Positions 1-11,195 of a stretch of 64,000 bases of DNA are shown here, one piece after another. This DNA is from G963701675 sp963701675 (GTDB taxonomy: Bacteria > Planctomycetota > Planctomycetia > Gemmatales > Gemmataceae). Made by a program: the position numbers and the translations under genes. The stretch is from contig OY969623.1 of the NCBI GenBank assembly GCA_963701675.1, positions 2,480,001 to 2,544,000 on the forward strand. Reading direction: 5' to 3'. The first letter of the stretch is position 1, and each line of letters starts with the position of its first letter. The notes under the pieces are model-generated. The model was not told the DNA's origin, did not search any database, and was given only the letters and a program-made list of their open reading frames with translations.

Positions 1-1
1 A

Positions 2-1039
2 GTCGCTCAACCGCCGCTGCCGCCCGGTTGCCAGCCCTTCAGCAACGAACGGCTCCTGAAGCTCGCGGCAGCGATGAGCAAGACCGCCGCTGTCTCTTCC
101 CGGCAGGAACTTTACCCGCGTGGCATGGCGGCGGATCGAACCTTACGTCTGGGCATCGGCGCATTGAGCGGCCTGGGCCTGGGCGAGTCCGAGGATGGTT
201 TCACCCCGGATCAAGTGCGGGCGAGAGTCGAGAGCCGCTATCCCGAAGCGGAACGGCTGCCGGATCATCCCGAGCTTCAACATCTGCTGGAAGCGGTCGG
301 CATGGAGGTCCGCTGGGATGCCGACGCCAAGAAGTACCGCCGGCCAGAATTGATTCGGACGACCTCGGGTTCGTCGCAGTCGCTGCGATTGCCCACGGCT
401 CAGACGGCCCGCCATCAGATCGAAGTGACGCCCGACGTGGCCGAGGCGCGGATCTTCGAGGATCGACTCAAGCACGCCTACGCCGATGGCGGCTTCGTCG
501 TCCTCACGGTGAAGCCCAGCAAGATGCGTTCGTGCGAGGCCGAACTGCTGCGCCGGTTCAAGTTGCGCAAGATCTCTTTCGACAACTTGCTCTTCGACGC
601 CCTGCGTGAAGAGGCTGACGAACTGGAGATCGACTGGAACATCATCGAAAGTGCGGACGGCACGGATCGCGCCAGCCCCGACTGGGACAACTTGCTCCAG
701 TTGGTTTCGCGAGTCGCTCCGAAGCTCGCTGAAGACTTGGCGGGTCGCCCGGAGCATTTGTTGCTCGTCCATCCGGGGCTGATCGCCCGCTACGACCAGA
801 TGGCGATTCTGGAAACGTTGCGCGACAAGGTGGGCCACGATGCTCCGTGTCCCGGCCTCTGGTTGCTGGTCGCCACGGACGGCCAGAACGACATGCCGAA
901 GCTCGATCATGCTGAGATTCCGCTGATTACCACAAGCCAGCGGGCCAAGGTGTCCGAGGCGTGGATCGATAACGTCCACCGGGGCCGGGCAGAGCCAGTT
1001 GCCGCCGTTGCGGGTTCGGGCCGAAAGGGGAGCAACTGA
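2..1039 (+). CDS. pglW: BREX-2 serine/threonine kinase PglW, C-terminal part (5' end outside window)
   Basis: The frame is open to the left edge, so this is the 3' end of a longer gene and the internal ATG at 74 is unlikely to be its start. PglW of type 2 BREX is a large protein kinase; the kinase domain would lie outside the window. What is visible (about 345 residues) resembles the PglW C-terminal region: an 'AVSSRQELYPRGM' stretch, then a 'RYPEAERLPDHPEL' segment typical of a helical DNA- or protein-binding domain. It ends 2 bases before pglX and is followed by pglXYZ, brxD and brxHI, which is the main support for the call. A standalone gene starting at 74 is possible but less likely. Confidence 0.75.
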   Translation, partial: VAQPPLPPGCQPFSNERLLKLAAAMSKTAAVSSRQELYPRGMAADRTLRLGIGALSGLGLGESEDGFTPDQVRARVESRYPEAERLPDHPELQHLLEAVGMEVRWDADAKKYRRPELIRTTSGSSQSLRLPTAQTARHQIEVTPDVAEARIFEDRLKHAYADGGFVVLTVKPSKMRSCEAELLRRFKLRKISFDNLLFDALREEADELEIDWNIIESADGTDRASPDWDNLLQLVSRVAPKLAEDLAGRPEHLLLVHPGLIARYDQMAILETLRDKVGHDAPCPGLWLLVATDGQNDMPKLDHAEIPLITTSQRAKVSEAWIDNVHRGRAEPVAAVAGSGRKGSN

Positions 1040-1041
1040 GC

Positions 1042-4000
1042 ATGGTCAACATCACAACGCTGCTCCCCGAACTCCGGGCCTTGGTCACAGAACTGACCGA
1101 GGACTTGCTGGCCCGTTCGACGGCGGACACCAAGATCGATGCCGGGCTGCGGGAAGCCTTCAAGCAAATTGAAAAGGGTGGCCGCACGGCTCAGGCGTTT
1201 GAGGTCTGGCGGGACGATTACCTCGATCAGGTCGCCGTGGCCTGCGTGCTGGCCTGCGTCTTCGTCCGCTTCATGGAGGACAATCACCTCATCGACGAGT
1301 GCTGGCTTGCAGGCGGGGGCGACCGCCGCAAGCTGGCCGAAGGTGCGCACGAACTCTTCTTCCGCAAGCATCCACACGACACTGACCGGGAGTATTTCGA
1401 GCATGTCTTCCGAGAAGTTGGCAAGATCCCGGCGGCGAAGGAGTTGTTCGCCGAGGGCAAGACGCCGCTGTGGGCGGTGGGGCCGAGCGGCGATGCTGCG
1501 ATGAAGCTGCTCGCCTTTTGGCGGGAGATCGACCCTGAAGAAGGACACATGCTGCGGTCGTTTGAAGTCGAGAAGGGCGACACCCGTTTCCTCGGCGACC
1601 TGTATCAGGATTTGTCCGAGAAGGCCCGCAAGAAGTACGCCCTGTTGCAGACGCCGGTGTTTGTCGAGGAGTTCATTCTCGACCGGACGCTCACGCCCGC
1701 CCTGGACGAGTTCGGTCTGGAGAAGGTCCGACTCATCGATCCGACCTGCGGTTCCGGCCACTTCCTGCTCGGCGCTTTTGCCCGGCTCTTTCGCCTGTGG
1801 ATGAAGAAAGAGAGCAATGAAATCGTTGCCGCGCAGAAGGCACTCGATGGCGTTTGGGGCGTGGACATCAACCCCTTCGCTGTGGCGATTGCCCGATTTC
1901 GGCTGATCGTCGCCGCCGTCTATGCGTGCGGCATCAAGCGGCTGAAGCAGGCTCCCGCATGGACGATCCACCTCGCTGCCGGCGACAGCCTCTTATTCGG
2001 AAGCAAGCCTGGTTGGAAAGGCGAGCGAACGACTTTGCGGCAGCAAGGTAGTTTGTTCGCGGTCGAGCCGATCTATGCCGTTGAGGACCGTGAGGCAGTC
2101 AACAAGATCCTCGACCAGGGCTATCACGTCGTCGTCGGCAATCCGCCGTATATCACGGTGCGGGACAAGGCTCAAAATGAAGCCTACTGAGCATTATTCA
2201 GCAGTTGTCATCGAAAGTTTTCTCTCGGCGTACCGTTCACCCAGCGATTCTGGGAACTGGCGATCCAGCAAGGGGAGACGAACAACGGTTGTGGCTACGT
2301 CGGCGAGATCACGACCAACTCGTTTATGAAGAGAGAATTTGGCAAGAAACTGATCGAAGAGTTCTTTGCCAAGATCGACCTTACCCATGTCATTGACACT
2401 TCTGGGGCGTACATCCCCGGCCACGGCACGCCTACGGTCATTCTTTTGGGACGGAGCCGAAAACCCGTTGACGAAACTGTTCGGGCAGTGCTGGGCATCA
2501 AAGGTGAACCGTCCACACCTGACGATGCGTCTAAGGGATTGGTGTGGCAGTCCATCTTGCAGCAGATCGACACGGCCAATGCTGAAGACAATTTCACCAG
2601 TACGGCAGATGTTCCCCGCGCGACGTTTGCCCGTCATCCGTGGAGTATTGGGGGCGGCGGGGCGGCGGATTTGATGGAGATCATTGAGGAGCGTTCAACT
2701 GCCACGTTGGGCGAAGTTGTCGCTCTTGTCGGCATCTTTGGAATGACAAATGCCGACGAAGTCTTCCTTGCAGACCGAAAGGATTTTGCACGCAAGCAAG
2801 TCGAACCCGCCTATCTACGCCTATTGCAACTTGGGGACGAGGTTCGCGACTGGCTTGGTGGCGAAGGGAACTTCTCAATCTTTCCGTACAAACGTGACGA
2901 AACTATCGTCCCTCTGGAAGAATCACCGGGGCTGCATCGGTGGTTGTGGCCGGCTCGCACTGTCCTGGGCAACCGAGCCACTTTTGGCAAAGGCACATAC
3001 ATCTCTGAAGGGCTACCTTGGTGGAAGTGGCATCAGATCACCCTTGATCGTCTTCGTACACCGCTAACCATCGTCTATGGGGAAATCACGACCCATAATC
3101 ACTTCGTAATCGACCGTGGTAACAGGGTCTTTAATCGCACGGCTCCGATCATCAAGTTACCAGCCGACGCCACGGAAGCACAACACATCGGACTACTTGG
3201 CTTACTCAATAGTTCGACGGCTTGCTTTTGGTTAAAGCAGGTGTGTTTTCCCAAGGGCGGCGACCATGTTGGGACAGAAGGGGCAAGAGTTCGCCGCACG
3301 TCATGGGATGAGCGATACGCCTTCTCATCTACTCCTGTAGCCAGCCTTCCCATTCCTGAATCGAAGCCGCTATCACTTTCTCGATGCCTTGACGAAATTG
3401 CACGACAACTTGGCGATTTGGCTCCGAATCGGATTCTGGAACGCTGGGGAAAAGGTGAAGACCTCAAGACCTTGGCCAAGGAAGCCGAAGCGAAGACCGT
3501 TCAGATCCGAGGAAAGATGATCGCCCTCCAAGAAGAACTCGATTGGGAGTGTTACCAGCATTACGGTCTACTCTCTGATGACCTTCGTTACCCCGGCGAC
3601 GATCTACCCGAACTGGCCCTCGGCCAGCGGGCCTTTGAGATCGTCATGGCCCGATTGATAGAAAAGGGCGACCTCCAAACGGCGTGGTTCGAGCGCCATG
3701 GCACAAAGCCGATCATAGAGATCCCAAAGCAATGGCCTGCTGCCTATCGCAAACTGGTCGAACGCCGCATCAAGCTCATCGAGACGAACAAGGAAATTGG
3801 CTTGATCGAAAAGCCCGAGTACAAGCGCCGATGGAACACAGAGCCTTGGGCCGAGCAGGGGCAGCGAGCCTTGAAAAACTGGCTCCTCGACCGGCTGGAA
3901 GACAAACGTTACTGGCCGAACGTGGAGCTGCAATCGACAGCCCGATTGGCCGACCGAGCGAGTACCGATGGCGAGTTCATGCAGGTGGCAGCCCTCTATC

Positions 4001-4746
4001 GGAACCGTTCCGACTTTGACGTTGCCGCTCTGGTGGCTGAACTGGTTGAGAGCGAGTCTGTCCCTTTCCTGCCTGTCCTTCGCTACAAGGCTTCGGGCCT
4101 GCGGAAGCGTGAGGTGTGGGAGCGAACCTGGCAGTTGCAACGAGAAGAAGACCGTCTCGGCCAGAGGATCGAACAACTTCGCCAGCAGCTTCAAGCGAGG
4201 CAAAAAGAACTTACCGGCAAACCCGCCGACGAGGTCGAAAAGATCCTTAATCCAATGCGTCGGGACATTCAGACGAAAGAGCAGGAGTGGAAAGAGTTCG
4301 GAAGCTCGATTGTTGTGCCTCCCAAGTACGCCACTGCCGACTTCCAGACGACCGACTACTGGCGACTGCGAGGCAAGCTCGATGTCCCCAAGGAACGCTG
4401 GATCAGCTATCCGCACTGCTCAACCGAAAACGATCCGTCGTTGGTGGTTGGCTGGGCCGGCTGGAACCATTTGCAACAGGCGACTGCATTGATCGCCTAT
4501 TACGATGCCCGCAAACGAGAAGGTTGGACTGCCAATCGACTGACGCCCCTCATGGCGGGCCTCGATCAACTGCTGCCGTGGATTCATCAGTGGCATCCCG
4601 AAATCGACAAGCAGTTCGGCGAGACGGCGGGCAAGTCTTTCCAGACGATGCTCGAACACGATGCCCACGAACTCGGACTGACGCTGGAAGAGATCCGGCA
4701 ATGGACGCCGCCAGCAACGACCACCCGTAGGCGAGCGAGGAAGTAA
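1042..4746 (+). pseudogene. pglX: BREX-2 adenine-specific DNA methyltransferase PglX, interrupted by an in-frame TGA
   Basis: This is an N6-adenine methyltransferase of the BREX/Pgl family, which marks host DNA. SAM-binding motif I (DPTCGSGHFL) lies near residue 233 and the catalytic NPPY near residues 366-369. At 2188-2190 codon 383 is TGA, but the same frame continues without shift (ALFSSCHRKFSLGVPF, then GYVGEITTNSFMKREFG) to 4746, which is exactly what the family shows after NPPY. A single CGA-to-TGA change would restore about 1234 residues, the usual size. As written, translation gives a 382-residue methyltransferase stub, and a restart at ATG 2326 could give an 806-residue C-terminal part. 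It overlaps pglY by one base. The break may be a true nonsense mutation or a base-call error. Confidence 0.88.
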
Positions 4747-7700
4747 TGATGGAAAAGCTCATCAGCGACATCATCGACGTGCCGGAACGGGTGCGCAAGG
4801 GCGACTTCGTACTGAACCTCTCCAAGGGCGTGACCGAACCCGAGAAGACGCTGCACCAGTACGTCGTAACGCCGCAACTCGCTGCCTGCTTCGAGGACGC
4901 TCTGAGTTTTATTCGCTCGGCGGTGGATGCCGCAAACAGCAAGGCGTGCTACCTGCACGGCAGTTTCGGCTCCGGTAAGTCGCACTTCATGGCGGTCCTG
5001 CACCTCTTGCTGGAACACAACACCGCCGTGCGGTCGATGGAATACCTCGACAAGGTGTGCGCCAAGAACACCTGGGTCGAGGGCAAGAAGTTCCTGCTGA
5101 TTCCATACCACATGATCGGCGCACGCAACATGGAGTCGGCCATCCTGGGCGGCTATGTCGATCATGTCATGCAGTTGCAGCCAACGCCGCCTCTGCCCGG
5201 CGTGTACCTGGCCGACGACATCTTCAAGAACGCCCAGCAGCATCGGCAGGCTCTGGGAGACGAGAAGTTCTTCGCGCAATTGAATCGTGGCTCGCAGACC
5301 CAGCACCCGACCGTCAAGAAGGAAACCGACCACGCTTCCCCAGGCGGCAAGGAGAAGAAGTCCGGCTGGGGCAAGCTCGCCAAGGGCTGGGACGCCGCCC
5401 GGTTTGAAGCGGCAATGGACGCACCGCCGGCCAGCGAGGAACGGACTCGCCTTGTCGGCGATCTGGTGCAGCACATCTTCCCGGCGTTCAAGGGGATCGC
5501 CTCGGGCAAGGACGAAGCCTTCGTCGATCTCGATGTCGGCCTGAGCATCATCAGCGCTCACGCCAAGTCGCTCGGCTACGACGGCTTGATCCTGTTCCTC
5601 GACGAACTCATCCTCTGGTTGGCCACGCACTCGGCGGACCTGAACTTCGTCCAGACCGAGGGGAACAAGCTCGCCAAACTGGTCGAGTCGCGCAAGTCCG
5701 AGCGGCCCGTGCCGATCATCAGCTTCGTGGCTCGGCAGCGGGATCTGCGGGAACTGATCGGCGAGAACGTCACCGGCGTCGATCAACTGAACTTCTCCGA
5801 CGTGCTGTCACACTGGGAAGGGCGGTTCCACACGATCACGCTGGAGGACCGCAACCTGCCGCTGATCGCCCATAAGCGTGTGCTGCGGCCCAAGGACGAT
5901 GCGTGCAAGGTCGAGCTAGAGGATGCCTTCGAGAAGACGGCCCAGGTCCGCGCCGAGATCATGGAGATCCTGCTGACTCGGGAAGCCGACCGCGCCATGT
6001 TCAAGCTGGTCTATCCCTTCAGCCCGGCCCTCATCCAGGCGTTGGTGGCCGTGTCGAGTGCGCTGCAAAGAGAACGCACGGCCCTCAAGATCATGCTTCA
6101 GCTTCTGGTCAACCGGCGCGACACCCTGCGTCTCGGCGATGTCATTCCATTGGGCGACCTCTGGGATGTCGTGGCCCACGGCGACGAAGCATTCACCGAC
6201 GTGATGCGGGTGAACTTCGAGAACGCCAAGAAGCTCTACCAGACCAAGCTCCTTCCCATGCTGGAGCAGCAGCACGAAATCGATCTGGAGGTGGAGCGGG
6301 GACGGGCGAAGGCGAACACCGAGGTGGCCGACAAGCTGCAACGGTTTGAGAACGACGACCGCCTCATCAAGAGCCTGCTGCTTTCCGCCCTGGTGCATGG
6401 CGTGGATGCCCTCAAGAACATGACCTGCACCCGGCTGGCCGCGTTGAACCACGGGACCATCCGCTCTCGCATTCCGGGGCGAGAACATCAGGTCGTCGCG
6501 CAGAAGCTGCGGCAGTGGGTGGATCTGAGCGGCGGCGTCATTCATCTGAGCGATGAGCCGGTCAACCCGACTGTATCGATCCAGCTTTCCGGCGTCGAAA
6601 CCGAGTCGATCATCGAGGCGGCTCGGGTTTACGACAACCCCGGCAATCGTCAGTTCAAGATCCGAGGGATCCTGTTCACGTCGTTGGGCGTCCCCGAGCA
6701 GGACGAGATGTTCATCACGCACACCTTCTGGTGGCGCGGCAGCAAGCGTACCTGCGACGTGTTGTTCACCAACGTCCGCACCCTGACGGACGAGGCGTTG
6801 CGGGCGAATCAGGAATGGAAGCTCATCATCGACTTCCCGTTCGACTCAGAAGGGCATTCTCCCAACGAAGACCTTGACCGTCTGACGAGGTTCCGTGAGA
6901 AAAACGAACGGCAGCAAACGATGGTCTGGTTGCCGTCGATCTTCTCGCCGCGCACGCAGTCCGAGTTGGGCAAGCTGGTCATCATCGACCGGCTCCTGCT
7001 GGGGAACAACCTTGACCAGTACGCCAAGCACCTGTCCCTTCAGGACCGGGAAACCGCTCGGCTCTTGCTCAAGAACCAGCAGAGCGCTCTGTCGTCCCGA
7101 CTGCTTCAGATCGTGGAATCCGCGTATGCGATTCGCACCGAACCGCCGCCGGGTTCGCTCGACACCGCCTACGACATGTCGGAGTCGCACTTCCAGTCGC
7201 TGTATCCGTCCTTGCAGTTGCAACGCCCGGTAGGGGCCACCCTCGGCGAAGCACTGATCCACTTGCTGGATCAGGCACTGTCGCATCAGTACCCGAAGCA
7301 CCCGCAATTCGGCCAGGAGATCAAGTTCGGCAAGGATCTGAAGCAGGTGCTGGAAGTGTGCCAGGAAGCGGCTCGCACCTCGGACGGGCGTGTTTTCGTG
7401 GATGATAAAGACCGGCTGCGCCATAAGCTCCGCAACATTTGCAACCCGCTCGAACTCGGGCTGATGTCGGAGACGCACTTCGTCCTCGGCAGCTTCTGGA
7501 AGAACCATTTCAACCGCCTGCATTCGGCATCGGACCAACCACACCCCAGCGTGGCGGACCTGCGTCAGTACATCGATCAGCCCGAGGAGCGCGGCCTGCC
7601 CCGCGAGATTCAGAATCTGCTAATCTTGGTCTACGCCGATCAGACCAACCGTTCGTTCGTCCGATACGGCAGCAACTACACGCCGGCCCTCGACGACCTC

Positions 7701-8495
7701 CCGAATGAACTGGAGCTTCAAGAGCAGACGCTGCCGGATGTCAAAGACTGGGAAGAAACAGTGACGAGGCTGGCCGACATCCTGGGCCACGCCATCTCTC
7801 GGCTCCTGAACGCATCCAACCTGACGATGCTGGCCGAGAAGGTGAAGGAGAGCGTCAATGAATTCAAGGCCGACTGCGACAGCTTGCCTGACCGCTTGCA
7901 ACTGGTGCTGAAGAACCTCGGCATCTCCGAGGTTGACGCCGGCAAGACGGATCGAGTGCGGACAGCGAAGGCAGTCAAGACTTTGCTGGCAGCATGCGAT
8001 GGCAAGGAGCCGACCGCCCTGGTCCAGGCCATCTCTCAGGCAACGGCCGAGACATCGACGACGACGATGGGGAAGAGTCTGAAGTCGGCGACGGTAGTTC
8101 TCGGGTGTCTTCGCAGCACGAAGTGGGATTTGTTCTCAGCGGTAGCGCAACTGACGGACCATCGGAAGACAGACGCCGACCTTCTCCTTGACGACGTGCG
8201 GTCCTGGCTCAGGGTTGACGAACACGCTCTTGCCGGCGGGCTGGCTCCGAAGCTTTCGGATGCCGTGGACCGGGCGATTCGTCTGCTGACGCCGCCCAAG
8301 CAACCTGTAGTGCTGCCGCCAATGGTGACACCTCCACCGCCGCAACCCGGATGGAAGATCATCGGGAACGAAAGCAAGACCCGGCTGACGGAGAAGGAAG
8401 CGTCGGCGACCGTCGAAGAACTGCTTCGCAAGCTGAAGGCGAACCAACGCTATCGGCTGTCGATCCAGTGGACATTGGAGGAGGGACCACAATGA
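4746..8495 (+). CDS. pglY: BREX-2 ATPase PglY
   Basis: Large P-loop ATPase of type 2 BREX, 1249 residues, counterpart of BrxC in type 1 systems. The Walker A motif GSFGSGKSHF lies near residues 71-80 and a Walker B-like segment LILFLDELILWL near 280-291. Both the length and the N-terminal 'VLNLSKGVTEPEKTLHQYVVT' region fit PglY. The start ATG (followed by a second ATG) overlaps the pglX stop, and the 3' end overlaps pglZ by ATGA, so translation is probably coupled. ATP hydrolysis is inferred from the motifs; its role in phage restriction is known only at the level of whole BREX systems. Confidence 0.9.
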   Translation: MMEKLISDIIDVPERVRKGDFVLNLSKGVTEPEKTLHQYVVTPQLAACFEDALSFIRSAVDAANSKACYLHGSFGSGKSHFMAVLHLLLEHNTAVRSMEYLDKVCAKNTWVEGKKFLLIPYHMIGARNMESAILGGYVDHVMQLQPTPPLPGVYLADDIFKNAQQHRQALGDEKFFAQLNRGSQTQHPTVKKETDHASPGGKEKKSGWGKLAKGWDAARFEAAMDAPPASEERTRLVGDLVQHIFPAFKGIASGKDEAFVDLDVGLSIISAHAKSLGYDGLILFLDELILWLATHSADLNFVQTEGNKLAKLVESRKSERPVPIISFVARQRDLRELIGENVTGVDQLNFSDVLSHWEGRFHTITLEDRNLPLIAHKRVLRPKDDACKVELEDAFEKTAQVRAEIMEILLTREADRAMFKLVYPFSPALIQALVAVSSALQRERTALKIMLQLLVNRRDTLRLGDVIPLGDLWDVVAHGDEAFTDVMRVNFENAKKLYQTKLLPMLEQQHEIDLEVERGRAKANTEVADKLQRFENDDRLIKSLLLSALVHGVDALKNMTCTRLAALNHGTIRSRIPGREHQVVAQKLRQWVDLSGGVIHLSDEPVNPTVSIQLSGVETESIIEAARVYDNPGNRQFKIRGILFTSLGVPEQDEMFITHTFWWRGSKRTCDVLFTNVRTLTDEALRANQEWKLIIDFPFDSEGHSPNEDLDRLTRFREKNERQQTMVWLPSIFSPRTQSELGKLVIIDRLLLGNNLDQYAKHLSLQDRETARLLLKNQQSALSSRLLQIVESAYAIRTEPPPGSLDTAYDMSESHFQSLYPSLQLQRPVGATLGEALIHLLDQALSHQYPKHPQFGQEIKFGKDLKQVLEVCQEAARTSDGRVFVDDKDRLRHKLRNICNPLELGLMSETHFVLGSFWKNHFNRLHSASDQPHPSVADLRQYIDQPEERGLPREIQNLLILVYADQTNRSFVRYGSNYTPALDDLPNELELQEQTLPDVKDWEETVTRLADILGHAISRLLNASNLTMLAEKVKESVNEFKADCDSLPDRLQLVLKNLGISEVDAGKTDRVRTAKAVKTLLAACDGKEPTALVQAISQATAETSTTTMGKSLKSATVVLGCLRSTKWDLFSAVAQLTDHRKTDADLLLDDVRSWLRVDEHALAGGLAPKLSDAVDRAIRLLTPPKQPVVLPPMVTPPPPQPGWKIIGNESKTRLTEKEASATVEELLRKLKANQRYRLSIQWTLEEGPQ

Positions 8496-11191
8496 CTGTC
8501 GCCGCCATCAGTCCGCAGCAGTTGCGGTCCCTGGTTGAAGACAAGTGGCAGCGGGATCAAGAGGCTCCTGCGGTCGGCCTGCATGTTACCACGGCATGGT
8601 CGGGACCCGCCGAGGTCGAGTTCGACTTCGGCAAAGCCTCCGTCGTCCGGGCCGATACGGTCTTTGAAGTCCGTGAGGCACTGCTGTCTGCCGAGCAACA
8701 GAACCGTCGCATCATCCTGCTCACGAAACTGCAATACAGCGATCTGGGCAATGACGTGGTGGCCCGACTCGCTCGGTGTCGATTGTTTCCCATCGACGAT
8801 TGGGCCAGCCTGTGCGCCCTTTTCCGAGCCAAGGAACTGGATCGGTCGATCTGCGATCAGGCCATCGCCCAAGCCCTGCTCGAAAACCGCCCCAAGGATG
8901 GTTATCCGCCGGTATCGGCAGGAATCTTGGACGCTGGCACGGTCTGGCGGGCCGTCAGCCGGCATGTTTTCGAGATGGGGGAGAGCGAGCCGGATCTTGT
9001 GGGCCTGCTACTGTGGGCTGCATCAAAATCAGGATCGGCCCGTTACTTGAGCGCCAACGACGAACTCAAGGCCAGCGTAAGCAAACGACTGACCGGAAGG
9101 CTCGGAGATGTCGCCGAGTCCGTGCTGCGGTTTATCGAGTGCGGGGCTGGTGCGAACGCGCTCGCCCTGGCTGTCGTTTGCCAAGTCGTGTTTGGCGAGG
9201 GACAAGGCGCCACGCTCGACGCCGCTGCGGCGCGGATGGAGCAGTATCACGGCAACAAGCCGGTTTCCAAGGGTGTGGGCCGCACATTGGGCCGCGCCGC
9301 CCTGGATGCCATTGCCGATCTGGATCGCAGCGACGATCCTCGCCTCGCCCAGCATCACATGCAGCTTGCGGACGAATTGCTGCGCCAGTTCCGCTGTGAG
9401 GATCACGCCTATCGCAGTCGGCTCACTCTGCTCGGCTACGAACAGCGGCTGGCTCGGCTTGGCGAGCAGATCGCGTCTGCCATCGAAACTCCCTGCGAGT
9501 CGGCAGTCCAGCGGTGCGAAGAACTTCAGCAGCACATCGCCAATCACCGGCTTGCAAGAGTTGGACGATACCAAGAGAGAGCCTTACGCACGGAGATGGC
9601 TGTTCGGCTCGTCCGGTGGCTGTCCCGACCGACGCCGTCTTCGCCGGCATTCGCCGACCTGGCTTCCACCTACCTCAAGGAGCTGGCGTTCGTTGATTGG
9701 GCACGGGAATCGATCTGCCGGGGCGATGAAGTACCGGATCTGTCCAATGCCTTCCAGCAGCTAGATCAGGTGGTCTTCAATCGCCGGTCGGAATTCAGCC
9801 AGACATTCGCCAAGGCACTGGCGGACTGGACATCCGTGGGGTCGAAATTTGCCGGCCTCTGCGGCGTTGAAGACGTGCTGGAGAAGATCGTCGCCAAGGT
9901 GGCAACGGACAACCGGGTGCTGCTAATCGTTCTCGACGGCATGAGTTGGGCTGTCTGCCACGAACTGCTCGACGACATCCGCCGGGAACACTGGTTTGAA
10001 GCAACTTTGGATGAGTCTTCCTTGCCGCCGCTTCCCGTCATTGCCACGGTCCCGAGTGTTACACAAATCTCCCGTGCGACACTGCTGTCGGGAAAACTGA
10101 CGAATGGGGACCAGGGCTTGGAGAAGAGGAATTTCGAGGACCATCCGGCACTGAAGTCGATTTGCGACAGGAAGCATCCTCCGGTCGTCTTTCACAAGAA
10201 AGAGGCAACCGAAGGAATGCGGGGTGTAGTCGGGGACGATTTGAGCGAGGCCATCCTTTCCGAGAAGAAACGCATTGTCGGCGTCGTCATCAATGCCATC
10301 GATGACTTCTTGAGCAAAGGCGAGCAGATGCCCATGATCTGGTCGATTAGCCGCATCGGTCCGCTCGGCTCAATGCTCAAGCTGGCCCGCGACTCGGGCC
10401 GAGTTGTCATCCTGGCCAGCGATCATGGCCATGTCTGGCACAGGCAGGACGCCCGCAAGTTCTCCTCGGAAACGGGGAGCCGATGGCGGCTGAACGCCGG
10501 CCCCGTGGAAGAAGGGGAACTCGTCGTTACAGGAGCCAGAGTCCGAGACGGGCGAGAAGGCAATGCGGTCATCGTGCCGTGGACGGAGACCATCTACTAC
10601 GAACGTCAGCACAACGGCTACCACGGGGGAGCCACGCCCCAGGAAATGGTCTGTCCGCTGGTGATCCTGCGAGACAAGAGCAGCGCCTACTCGGACCTGT
10701 TTCCCTGCGAATACTCGAAGCCCGAATGGTGGTCCTCGGCTCCCACGGCAACGTCGATCATCGAAGCAACGCCGGTCGTCGTCCTGCCGAAAACACGAGA
10801 GACCCTTTTCGATGTCATGACCGAGGAAACGGAAGAGCCTGTTCGCCCGACCCAGGCGGTGAAGCCGTCTTCGACCCCGGCGAAGGACTGGATCAACCGA
10901 CTGCTCGCATCCCCGGCGTACAAAGATCAGAAGGGAATGATCCGGCGTCATCCCCCCGAAGACTCGCTTATCCAAAGCACGCTTGAAGCTCTGGATACTA
11001 ACGGCGGCATCATGACTCCAGCCGCCTTCGCCAAGGCAGCGGATCTACCGCCGGCGCGTCTGGACCCCTTGATTGCCCAGATGAAACGCCTCTTGAACGT
11101 GGATGGCTACGAAATCCTGACCATGAGCCGCTCCGGGAACCGAATCGAGTTAAACGTCCCAAAACTCAAAAGGCAGTTCGATCTGGATTGA
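8492..11191 (+). CDS. pglZ: BREX-2 alkaline-phosphatase-superfamily protein PglZ
   Basis: PglZ is the signature protein of all BREX systems and has an alkaline-phosphatase-like fold. The ATG at 8492 is chosen because it overlaps the pglY stop (ATGA) and begins a family-like N-terminus (MTVAAISPQQLRSLVEDKW); the frame stays open 47 codons upstream but that stretch is only the pglY shadow. The 899 residues contain a metal-site-like LIVLDGMSWAVCHEL near residue 480 and SDHGHVWHR near 645, as expected for the phosphatase core. A C-terminal helical region follows. It ends 4 bases before brxD. Confidence 0.9.
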   Translation: MTVAAISPQQLRSLVEDKWQRDQEAPAVGLHVTTAWSGPAEVEFDFGKASVVRADTVFEVREALLSAEQQNRRIILLTKLQYSDLGNDVVARLARCRLFPIDDWASLCALFRAKELDRSICDQAIAQALLENRPKDGYPPVSAGILDAGTVWRAVSRHVFEMGESEPDLVGLLLWAASKSGSARYLSANDELKASVSKRLTGRLGDVAESVLRFIECGAGANALALAVVCQVVFGEGQGATLDAAAARMEQYHGNKPVSKGVGRTLGRAALDAIADLDRSDDPRLAQHHMQLADELLRQFRCEDHAYRSRLTLLGYEQRLARLGEQIASAIETPCESAVQRCEELQQHIANHRLARVGRYQERALRTEMAVRLVRWLSRPTPSSPAFADLASTYLKELAFVDWARESICRGDEVPDLSNAFQQLDQVVFNRRSEFSQTFAKALADWTSVGSKFAGLCGVEDVLEKIVAKVATDNRVLLIVLDGMSWAVCHELLDDIRREHWFEATLDESSLPPLPVIATVPSVTQISRATLLSGKLTNGDQGLEKRNFEDHPALKSICDRKHPPVVFHKKEATEGMRGVVGDDLSEAILSEKKRIVGVVINAIDDFLSKGEQMPMIWSISRIGPLGSMLKLARDSGRVVILASDHGHVWHRQDARKFSSETGSRWRLNAGPVEEGELVVTGARVRDGREGNAVIVPWTETIYYERQHNGYHGGATPQEMVCPLVILRDKSSAYSDLFPCEYSKPEWWSSAPTATSIIEATPVVVLPKTRETLFDVMTEETEEPVRPTQAVKPSSTPAKDWINRLLASPAYKDQKGMIRRHPPEDSLIQSTLEALDTNGGIMTPAAFAKAADLPPARLDPLIAQMKRLLNVDGYEILTMSRSGNRIELNVPKLKRQFDLD

Positions 11192-11195
11192 GGCT

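Noticed and set aside
143..979. Long antisense frames over the pglW and pglX region (also 907-1971 on the - strand)
   Set aside because: They mirror the codon structure of the real + strand genes and show no family resemblance.
2188..2190. Selenocysteine at the pglX TGA
   Set aside because: The family has arginine or another non-Cys residue around this site, and no hairpin of SECIS type is evident directly behind it; a CGA-to-TGA change is simpler.
8351..8491. N-terminal extension of PglZ
   Set aside because: The 47 extra codons are the shadow of the pglY 3' end; ATG 8492 overlaps the pglY stop and gives a family-like start.
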